This document shows, piece after piece, positions 14,682 to 20,626 of a DNA stretch of 53,887 bases. The stretch's first letter is position 1. Every line of letters starts with the position of its first letter. The notes under the pieces were generated by a model. It did not search any database. It had not been told where the DNA came from and saw only the letters and a list, made by a program, of their open reading frames with translations. The DNA is taken from IMG/VR virus record IMGVR_UViG_3300050343_000164, positions 1 to 53,887 of that record; one strand, written 5' to 3'. The translations under genes and the position numbers were made by a program. The DNA is from a virus.

Positions 14682-16031
14682 ATGCAAAAGCCATTTGAGC
14701 ATCAAGACGCAACCACACAGTTCATCCTCAATAATCCCAGAGTTCTCGTCACAAGTGATCCAGGCACAGGCAAAACACGCTCTGTACTCGACGCTTACGC
14801 TAAACGGCGTGAAGGTAAGCTTCTCGTCATCGCACCCCTCAGTATCCTCGGAGCCAGCTGGGGAGACGACTGCACAAAGTTTCAGCCAAAGCTAAAGTAC
14901 ACGCTGGCATATGCTCGTAATCGTGCTCAAGCGTTCAAAGAAGACGTAGACATTGTCATTACAAATCATGACGCCGTTAAGTGGCTAGTTAAAAACGACC
15001 ATCTACTCGATGGTTTCGACACTCTATGTATTGACGAGTTTACTGCGTTCAAAAACAAAGACAGCCAGCGCAGCAAAGCTATGGCTAAGCTTGCTAATAA
15101 GTTCGAATACCGCATTGCAATGTCTGGCACACCAAATAGCAACACCATACTAGACATATGGCACCCCACTTTCCTTGTAGATGGTGGCGAGCGCTTAGGA
15201 CATCGCTTCTTTGCGTTCCGTAACGAAGTATGCAGCCCGGTATTCAATGGTTTCGCCAACATCTGGCAAGACAAACCTGAAGCCCAGGAGATGGTTGCTG
15301 CAGCTATTAAAGATATCAACGTGCGGTATCAGCTTGAGAAGTGTTTGGACATGCCAGAACAGTCAGTCCACACCATGCTCGTCGATCTGCCACCAAAGAT
15401 ACTAGAGCAATACAACACGCTAGCAGAGGACTCAGTGCTGTATACCGGCAAAGGCACAGTTAACGCTATCCATGCTGGTGCCAAGGTTAAAAAGCTCCTA
15501 CAGCTCTGTTCTGGCGCTGTTTACGATGACAATGGTGCAGCTCTCGTGGTGCATGATGCACGATACCAGCTAGTGCTTGACCTAATACAAGCACGCGACC
15601 ACTCGCTAGTTGCCTTCAACTGGCGGCATGAGCGCGAGAAGCTAACAGAGCTCGTTGACAAAGCTGGCATCAAGTACGCATTCATCGATGGCAGCACCCC
15701 AGCCAACAAACGCAAAGACATTGTTGACCATATGCAATCTGGTCAACTGCAAGTTGTGTTCGCGCACCCACAATCCGCCGGACACGGCCTCACTCTAACC
15801 CGAGCCACATCGGTTATCTGGGCGTCCCCCACTTACAACGCTGAGCACTACCAGCAATTTAATCGACGGATTTACCGTGCCGGTCAAACCAACAAGACCG
15901 AGGTTATCCAAATTGCAGCCCGCGATACCTGGGAGCCTGACGTTTACGAAAAACTGCAGACAAAGCTTGGGCGAATGGAAGACTTGCTAAACGTACTAAA
16001 CAGACTAAACGAACTAAGGAAAACAGCATGA
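14682..16031 (+). CDS. SNF2-type superfamily 2 helicase
   Basis: 449 residues. Motif I is DPGTGKT (26-32, K31), motif II is IDEFTAF (D118, E119), motif III is MSGTP, and the C-terminal RecA lobe has HGLTLTRA and QQFNRRIYRAGQ (motif VI). The size and motif II form match compact phage SNF2-like helicases, which act in replication, recombination or branch migration. Its stop overlaps the next start (ATGA-like). It forms a unit with the coiled-coil protein and ssDNA-binding protein downstream. Confidence 0.9.
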   Translation: MQKPFEHQDATTQFILNNPRVLVTSDPGTGKTRSVLDAYAKRREGKLLVIAPLSILGASWGDDCTKFQPKLKYTLAYARNRAQAFKEDVDIVITNHDAVKWLVKNDHLLDGFDTLCIDEFTAFKNKDSQRSKAMAKLANKFEYRIAMSGTPNSNTILDIWHPTFLVDGGERLGHRFFAFRNEVCSPVFNGFANIWQDKPEAQEMVAAAIKDINVRYQLEKCLDMPEQSVHTMLVDLPPKILEQYNTLAEDSVLYTGKGTVNAIHAGAKVKKLLQLCSGAVYDDNGAALVVHDARYQLVLDLIQARDHSLVAFNWRHEREKLTELVDKAGIKYAFIDGSTPANKRKDIVDHMQSGQLQVVFAHPQSAGHGLTLTRATSVIWASPTYNAEHYQQFNRRIYRAGQTNKTEVIQIAARDTWEPDVYEKLQTKLGRMEDLLNVLNRLNELRKTA

Positions 16032-16393
16032 ATTTAGGTGAACTCATTGAAGAGCGCGTCGCTAATAAAAAAGCCATAGACGAAATCAACACGCGCCTAA
16101 AAGAACTCAATCAAGAAAAAAGTGATTTGGACTACAAGCTCGTCTCAACGCTAGACGATACAGGTCAAATCAAAGCAGCCAACGACGCCGCATCCGTCTC
16201 CATCAAAGAAGAGACCGTGCCGACTGTCGTCGATTGGGACAAGTTTTTCGATTGGCTTAGTGAAACTAAGAACTTCGAAATTATGCAACGCCGTTTATCG
16301 AGTATCGCATGCAGAGAACTGTGGGCTTTAGGCGTTGATATACCTGGTGTGGAGCAACGCGATCTTCGCAAAATATTAATGCGAATTACTTAA
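16028..16393 (+). CDS. Conserved phage coiled-coil protein
   Basis: 121 residues. The N-terminal 45 residues form a coiled coil (INTRLKELNQEKSDLDYKL), followed by an SVSIKEETVP strand and VDWDKFFDW, then helices and VEQRDLRK. I recognise this as a common phage ORF between the helicase and the ssDNA-binding protein, of unknown function. Start overlaps the helicase stop by 4 nt. Confidence 0.7.
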   Translation: MNLGELIEERVANKKAIDEINTRLKELNQEKSDLDYKLVSTLDDTGQIKAANDAASVSIKEETVPTVVDWDKFFDWLSETKNFEIMQRRLSSIACRELWALGVDIPGVEQRDLRKILMRIT

Positions 16394-16414
16394 TAGAAAA
16401 CAGGAAACTTAAAC

Positions 16415-17104
16415 ATGAACGATATGGCAATTATTTCAGACAAAATCCCAGCTCACCTCAAAGATACCTTTGAAGGTATTGGCCGTGGTAACGAGAATGT
16501 TGGCAACAACATCATTATCCCACAAGTCGTACAGATCCATCCCATGTCAAAAGTAGTGGCAGAAGGTGACGGTGACTGGCGACCAGGTGACTTCCGCAAC
16601 ATCGTCACTGGAGAGCGATTTGAGAAAGGGTTCACCTGTCTCAACATTACTGTCTTGTGTTACTGGACAGTAAAGCCCTCCTTCGGCGCGCAAGTCTCTG
16701 ACTATCGTGCGTACCATTTCGAGACGGAAGCGCAAGCTCACGAGCACCTAGCTAGCAACGAAGATGCTAACAAAGATAACTATGAGATCTTTGAGAATCA
16801 CGCGCATATGGTGCTTATGAAGGATGCCAAGACAGGCAAACTAGCTGAGCAGCCTGTCATGTTCCATCTAAACAAGAGCAAAGCTAAGATCTCTAAGCTC
16901 TGGAACACCAACCTTCGTAACATCGGCGGCGACCGTTTTGCCACTGTGTGGGACGTAAAGTCGGTGGTTGTAGCCTCTAAAGCAACAGGCGGCTCTGGAT
17001 ACCAAAACATCCAGATCGACAAAGCAGGCTGGGCTACAAAAGAGGACTACGAAAGCGCAATAGCTATTTACGAGCAGTATGCAAATACACCGTTTGATAA
17101 ATAA
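16415..17104 (+). CDS. Probable single-stranded DNA-binding protein
   Basis: 229 residues. Its layout, with NIIIPQVVQIHP, then DFRNIVTGE, a beta-rich centre with many aromatics, and KISKLWNTNLRNIGGDRFAT, resembles phage proteins listed as possible ssDNA-binding proteins. It sits between helicase and nuclease genes, the usual place. Unlike bacterial SSB it lacks a clear acidic tail (ends TPFDK). AGGAAAC precedes the ATG. Confidence 0.6.
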   Translation: MNDMAIISDKIPAHLKDTFEGIGRGNENVGNNIIIPQVVQIHPMSKVVAEGDGDWRPGDFRNIVTGERFEKGFTCLNITVLCYWTVKPSFGAQVSDYRAYHFETEAQAHEHLASNEDANKDNYEIFENHAHMVLMKDAKTGKLAEQPVMFHLNKSKAKISKLWNTNLRNIGGDRFATVWDVKSVVVASKATGGSGYQNIQIDKAGWATKEDYESAIAIYEQYANTPFDK

Positions 17105-17110
17105 GCTTGT

Positions 17111-17527
17111 GTGAACGAGCACGGCTTCATAAAAGCCGTGCATCGGCACCTTCCAGCTGAACTGTATCGATGGAAAATCCATGATACATATACCGGCGGC
17201 GTTCCCGACGCTTACTATTGTGGACCCGCCGGTTCCCTATGGGTTGAGTACAAATACATCAAGCTTCCAAAGCGAGAAAGTACGATTGTCACTTATTGCA
17301 CGACAGAACAGCAACGTGTGTGGTTGACAAAGATGCAGAAGTACGGACAATTAACCACGCTAATAATTGGTTGGGATAAACACGCGACTCTTATTGATCC
17401 CCAGCTAATTAATAGTCCTCTCAATAGTGGCGAACTACAAAGACGAGGTATTACTTTTAAGGAAATCGCCCAGCAAATAGAAACAACATGTATGTCAGGA
17501 GGATATATACATGGGAACACTACCTAA
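17111..17527 (+). CDS. VRR-NUC-like PD-(D/E)XK endonuclease
   Basis: 138 residues from GTG. The core GGVPDAYYCG, then SLWVEYKYIK, gives the D...ExK signature of VRR-NUC/Holliday-junction-resolvase-like nucleases, followed by TTEQQRVWLTKM. It probably resolves or trims phage DNA intermediates. It overlaps the XRE regulator by 17 nt, so the regulator is translationally coupled to the replication genes. Confidence 0.8.
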   Translation: MNEHGFIKAVHRHLPAELYRWKIHDTYTGGVPDAYYCGPAGSLWVEYKYIKLPKRESTIVTYCTTEQQRVWLTKMQKYGQLTTLIIGWDKHATLIDPQLINSPLNSGELQRRGITFKEIAQQIETTCMSGGYIHGNTT

Positions 17528-18098
17528 AGCCGTGATCAATCTCCGTAGAATTTGGGAGGCTAAAAAAGATCACTTAGAAGTAACGCAAGCCCAAGCTGCT
17601 CAAAAGCTAGGATGGACGCAAGGCGCATTTAGCCAATACCTTAATAACATAACTGATCTACATCCTGACGCCGTAGCAAAGCTAGCTAATTTCCTTGAGG
17701 TTGACCCACACGAAATCGACCCCGCGTTTAACCCAATAGAAGCTACTCGCTTTAAAGTCCCCATCCTCTACATCCATCCAAAAACACCAGCCAACTACTC
17801 AGAAGTTACGTATAGAAGACGAATAGTCGCAACCGTAGCTGAAGAAAACTACAAGGCAATCTGCGCTATTAGATTAGAAAAAGACCTGCGCCCCATAGGC
17901 TTCAAAGGCCAAATGACGCTGTGCTCAAATATGTTCAAACTAAAAACTCCCAGGCTAACGCCCGGTCGCGTACCAGAATTTTATATCATCAAACGTAAAA
18001 ATAGCGACCCGCTTGAAGTAGTAAAAATCAGTGAATGCCCACCTGACAAAGAGCTAGAAGCAAAGCTGCTGCCACTGCTTACTTACGTCATTAATTAA
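17511..18098 (+). CDS. XRE-family transcriptional regulator, possible phage repressor
   Basis: 195 residues. The N-terminal HTH (about 20-66: TQAQAAQKLGWTQGAFSQYL) is of the XRE/Cro-CI type. The C-terminal half is beta-rich and could be a LexA-like dimerisation domain, but I see no convincing Ser/Lys autocleavage dyad. A strong SD (AGGAGG) precedes the ATG. It is transcribed with the replication genes and not divergently as in lambda. Three inverted repeats follow its stop. It is the best candidate for the protein that binds the dispersed ATTAG-N5-CTAAT sites, but this is inference. Confidence 0.8.
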   Translation: MGTLPKAVINLRRIWEAKKDHLEVTQAQAAQKLGWTQGAFSQYLNNITDLHPDAVAKLANFLEVDPHEIDPAFNPIEATRFKVPILYIHPKTPANYSEVTYRRRIVATVAEENYKAICAIRLEKDLRPIGFKGQMTLCSNMFKLKTPRLTPGRVPEFYIIKRKNSDPLEVVKISECPPDKELEAKLLPLLTYVIN

Positions 18099-18113
18099 TT
18101 TTAAATTACGACC

Positions 18114-18132
18114 GCTAATATGTTGCATTAGC
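18114..18132. promoter_or_regulatory. Inverted repeat with everted half-sites
   Basis: GCTAAT-ATGTTGC-ATTAGC: the same half-sites as the dispersed element but in the opposite order. It lies 15 nt after the regulator stop, in an AT-rich gap. Confidence 0.5.
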
Positions 18133-18133
18133 A

Positions 18134-18146
18134 GATACCATGTATC
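18134..18146. promoter_or_regulatory. Short perfect inverted repeat
   Basis: GATAC-CAT-GTATC, directly between the everted repeat and element copy 6. Possible second operator type. Confidence 0.4.
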
Positions 18147-18149
18147 ATT

Positions 18150-18164
18150 ATTAGCGGGTCTAAT
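18150..18164 (+). promoter_or_regulatory. ATTAG-N5-CTAAT element, copy 6
   Basis: Perfect copy, ATTAGCGGGTCTAAT, 17 nt before the ATG at 18182 and ahead of the DUF3310/excisionase operon. Confidence 0.75.
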
Positions 18165-18181
18165 GACTACATGAGGTAGCA

Positions 18182-18409
18182 ATGTCAGACGCAGTAGAAA
18201 ACCCTCCCCACTACAATACTGGAAGCATCGAATGCATTAAAGCAATCGAAGCTTCTATGTCCCCTATTGAATTCCAAGGCTATTGCAAAGGCAACTGCCT
18301 AAAATATCTTTGGCGCTACCAATATAAAAGCAAGCCCCTTGAAGACTTAAACAAAGCAAACTGGTATTTAAATAAACTCATAACCTCTACGACGGAGCAA
18401 CAAAAATGA
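18182..18409 (+). CDS. DUF3310 protein
   Basis: 75 residues. NPPHYNTGSIECIKAIEAS, then EFQGYCKGNCLKYLWRYQYK and DLNKANWYLNKLI is the typical DUF3310 pattern, also present in T7 gp1.7-type nucleotide kinases. The stand-alone domain is common in phages and its own activity is not clear. First gene after element copy 6; ATGA overlap with the next. Confidence 0.85.
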   Translation: MSDAVENPPHYNTGSIECIKAIEASMSPIEFQGYCKGNCLKYLWRYQYKSKPLEDLNKANWYLNKLITSTTEQQK

Positions 18410-18633
18410 AACATTTACATAGACTTAGGTGGGGTGCTTCTTGGGAGCATTTTAGAGAAACCGTACTACGAATTTGGAGCAGATCTAATTTCGAAGCACA
18501 AGACACATTTTGGACCAGCAAAATCGTTCTCCCCTGTATATTTGTTAAAGGCGTAATTTCTCGTGGCGACAGATCAACTTGGACTTGCGAAGCAAGAGCA
18601 ATTGAGGAGGCGGAGAAATGGAAGCTTTGTTGA
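18406..18633 (+). CDS. Hypothetical protein
   Basis: 75 residues, basic and Trp-rich (five or more Trp). No recognised domain. Overlaps both neighbours (4 and 16 nt), so it is coupled between DUF3310 and the excisionase-like gene. Confidence 0.55.
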   Translation: MKHLHRLRWGASWEHFRETVLRIWSRSNFEAQDTFWTSKIVLPCIFVKGVISRGDRSTWTCEARAIEEAEKWKLC

Positions 18634-18827
18634 TTGAAAAGTATGGTCCTTTTATGGACCTACCGGAGATAGCTAGCTTGTTAAAAGTAGAAGCTAGATC
18701 TATCTATAGCCAAATAAATCGAGGAAAACTCGATTTGCCACATATCAAACACGGCAAAAAATACCTGTTTCCCACCCCAGAAGTCGCAGCCTTTTTAGAG
18801 TCCAAAATAACTAATTACCCTCTATAG
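18618..18827 (+). CDS. Excisionase-like HTH protein
   Basis: 69 residues. FMDLPEIASLLKVEARSIYS, then INRGKLDLPHIKHGKKYLF and PEVAAFLE is the MerR/excisionase-type winged helix (HTH_17-like). The gene runs convergently into the integrase and overlaps its 3' end by 17 nt. It probably directs excision with the integrase, though small HTH proteins of this type can also be plain regulators. Confidence 0.75.
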   Translation: MEALLIEKYGPFMDLPEIASLLKVEARSIYSQINRGKLDLPHIKHGKKYLFPTPEVAAFLESKITNYPL

Positions 18828-19857
18828 CAGCAAGCACCTGCCCCGGCTTCAGTTGAGTGTAGCGTTTAAGTGTGTCCCAAGATTTATGGCCGGACACCAG
18901 CGCTACTTGTTCTATCGTTAACTTTTGCTCAAACAAACGACTACACGCTTCGTGCCGAAGATCGTGAAAGTGCAGGTCTGGACATCCTGCTATTTGCGCT
19001 ACATCTGCAAACTTGTCTGACACAGCACCAGCAGTAGCAACCTGGCAGAAGACTCTTCCGCGCTGCTTGCTGCATAGCCATAGACCATGAAGCAGGGTCC
19101 ATGTCTCATGGAGCATGGGGATTGTTTCATCGTTGCCTTCTTTCTCTTGCGGATCTTTGCGATCACGAATGGTAAGCGTGCGGTTCTCGAAGTCTACGTC
19201 TTCCCATGTCTGCCGATGAATCTCAGCAAGTCGCATAGCATTGTGAACGGCAATAACAATGAAGTGCGAGATCCAGTGACCTTTGGCTGCTTCCATTAGC
19301 TTTTCGTACTCACCAGAGGCGAGCCTACGTGAACGCTTGCGACTAGGGCCTACCAACTTCATCTTTGCAAGCGCGTAGCGCGCGTCTCTCACGGGGTTTG
19401 TTTCAAAAGGCATGCCCCATGAGATGCGAGCAAACTCGACGAGCTCCGCCATATATTGAAGCTGAGTATTAAGCGTGCTTCGTGCAACACCCTTCTTGTC
19501 GTCTGTTCCCAACCTACGTTGACGACCATACTCCAACACTTTCTCTACTGTAATTTCATGCAGCTTGTAGTGACCGATTTCGCGTTGCGTCAACCGATAA
19601 GTAGAAATTTTGGACTCGCAGAAATTGTTAAGGGGGTGGACTTCTTCGATGTAGCGATCGATCAGCTGGCCGAACGTCGTCTTCTTTTCAGATCTCTGTT
19701 TGCGTGCCAGCAAAGCGCCGGACTCAATGTCCGCTTCTGTCCGCTTCGCCCACTGACGAGCTTCGGTTTTTGTGTCAAAAGTTCTGCTGACCGCTGGATA
19801 CCCAGCTTTGCGAATTTCGGCGTAAAACCGTCCGTTCCGATTGCGGATTGATGCCAT
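18811..19857 (-). CDS. int: Tyrosine recombinase (phage integrase)
   Basis: 348 residues. An N-terminal arm-binding domain (about 1-55: NRNGRFYAEIRKAGYP) precedes a SAM-like core-binding domain (about 60-150) and the catalytic domain with R209, K234 or nearby, H298, R301, H324 and Y333 (HDLRH, GHKSW, KRYTQL). All catalytic residues are present, so it should be active. The attP region with arm-type repeats lies directly upstream of its start, and the excisionase-like gene converges on its 3' end. Confidence 0.95.
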   Translation of the reverse strand: MASIRNRNGRFYAEIRKAGYPAVSRTFDTKTEARQWAKRTEADIESGALLARKQRSEKKTTFGQLIDRYIEEVHPLNNFCESKISTYRLTQREIGHYKLHEITVEKVLEYGRQRRLGTDDKKGVARSTLNTQLQYMAELVEFARISWGMPFETNPVRDARYALAKMKLVGPSRKRSRRLASGEYEKLMEAAKGHWISHFIVIAVHNAMRLAEIHRQTWEDVDFENRTLTIRDRKDPQEKEGNDETIPMLHETWTLLHGLWLCSKQRGRVFCQVATAGAVSDKFADVAQIAGCPDLHFHDLRHEACSRLFEQKLTIEQVALVSGHKSWDTLKRYTQLKPGQVLAAIEGN

Positions 19858-19872
19858 GTCTTCCTCATGAAG

Positions 19873-19890
19873 TGCGTCAAAAGTGCGTCA
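19873..19890 (+). repeat. TGCGTCA pair, arm-type site (left arm)
   Basis: Two TGCGTCA copies (19873-19879 and 19884-19890) within TGCGTCAAAAGTGCGTCATT. The same paired arrangement recurs at 20076-20094 on the other side of the tRNA-like core. Confidence 0.6.
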
Positions 19891-19959
19891 TTGCACGAGG
19901 AAAACGATAGCAAGATTTTTTATGTCTGTAAAACAGTGACTTACAAACACCAATTTGAA

Positions 19960-19979
19960 TGGAGGCTCGGGTCGGAATC
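19960..19979 (-). other. attP core: 3' end of a tRNA (likely tRNA-Cys)
   Basis: On the minus strand the 20 bases GATTCCGACCCGAGCCTCCA read as the end of a T-loop, the T-stem strand CCGAC, the acceptor strand CCGAGCC, discriminator T and CCA. U73 followed by CCA is typical of tRNA-Cys (and tRNA-Gly) in gammaproteobacteria. No complete tRNA is present. Integration here would rebuild the 3' end of the host tRNA gene. Confidence 0.7.
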
Positions 19980-20021
19980 TTGCCGTAAGTTGTTGTTTTA
20001 CAACTACTTACTGTTACTTAG

Positions 20022-20071
20022 TACTGCATAGTACATATTGGATTACTGCATGCTACTGCATGCTACTGCAT
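20022..20071 (+). repeat. Four direct copies of TACTGCAT
   Basis: Copies begin at 20022, 20044, 20054 and 20064; the last three are spaced exactly 10 bp, one helical turn. They lie on one side of the attP core and may bind the integrase arm domain, the excisionase-like protein or a host bending protein. Confidence 0.55.
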
Positions 20072-20075
20072 AAAC

Positions 20076-20094
20076 TGCGTCAAAAATTGCGTCA
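20076..20094 (+). repeat. TGCGTCA pair, arm-type site (right arm)
   Basis: Two TGCGTCA copies (20076-20082 and 20088-20094), same orientation and nearly the same spacing as the pair at 19873. A further TGCGTCA at 20107 lies inside the next gene's coding end. Confidence 0.6.
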
Positions 20095-20625
20095 TTACCA
20101 AGAGATTGCGTCAAGTTCTGTTTCAGTTGTAGCAGCGTCTATCTCTGCGCGTAAACCGCGCGCTTTGACATGACAGGCGTTTACATGCGCCCCTAATGCC
20201 TGCCCAATCTGCTGTAACTCTGTAGCGTTGAACGTCTGACTAGAGTTATCTGCCAGAGTCCAGTCCATCTCTGTCGTATTATCTAAAGCAGCAAGTTGAA
20301 CTGCGCCCTGGATACGCCTTTGGGATACTTCATTGCAGTCAAACGTAAAGCCATCCCATTCAAATAAACCAAACTCTTTAGAGTCTCGCTCTGCCTTAAC
20401 TAACCACCATTTCTCTTCCTTAGCCGCTTCTAGATCAAAAACAGCCACAAGCCGCGCAACATTTTCATCTTCAAAGTATTGCGGCTCGTACTTCAATAAG
20501 GGATTGTCATCCAGCTCTACTTCTTGCCATTCCACCCAGCCATCTGGGGGCGGTTCCACCATTCTTGTTTGTGGACTACCCTCGGGAACGCCCTCTTCGT
20601 TTATCCAAACATACTTTGTTTTCAC
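20095..20625 (-). CDS. Tail-fibre-associated protein with DUF4376-like C-terminus
   Basis: 176 residues. The C-terminal ~110 residues (FDCNEVSQRRIQGAVQLAAL, a W-x-LADN stretch, FNATELQQIGQAL, TETELDAI) match the DUF4376 pattern found in phage proteins next to fibres, often as fibre assembly or tip proteins. The N-terminal part is Pro/Trp/Glu-rich. It is the last virion gene, one nucleotide after the tail tip gene's stop, and next to attP. Confidence 0.75.
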   Translation of the reverse strand: MKTKYVWINEEGVPEGSPQTRMVEPPPDGWVEWQEVELDDNPLLKYEPQYFEDENVARLVAVFDLEAAKEEKWWLVKAERDSKEFGLFEWDGFTFDCNEVSQRRIQGAVQLAALDNTTEMDWTLADNSSQTFNATELQQIGQALGAHVNACHVKARGLRAEIDAATTETELDAISW

Positions 20626-20626
20626 T

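Larger units (their letters stand above)
19858..20094. other. attP region
   Basis: 237 nt without a gene between the integrase start and the next CDS end. It contains the tRNA-like core (19960-19979), two sets of direct repeats that flank it, and an inverted repeat AGTTGT-TGTTTT-ACAACT (19988-20005). This is the layout of a phage attachment site with P and P' arms. Because attP is intact and internal, the sequence represents the excised or virion form, not an integrated prophage split at attL/attR. Confidence 0.75.

Noticed and set aside
19956-19985. A tRNA gene at the attP site
   Set aside because: Only the last 20 bases of a tRNA can be read; no D arm, anticodon arm or 5' acceptor strand follows.
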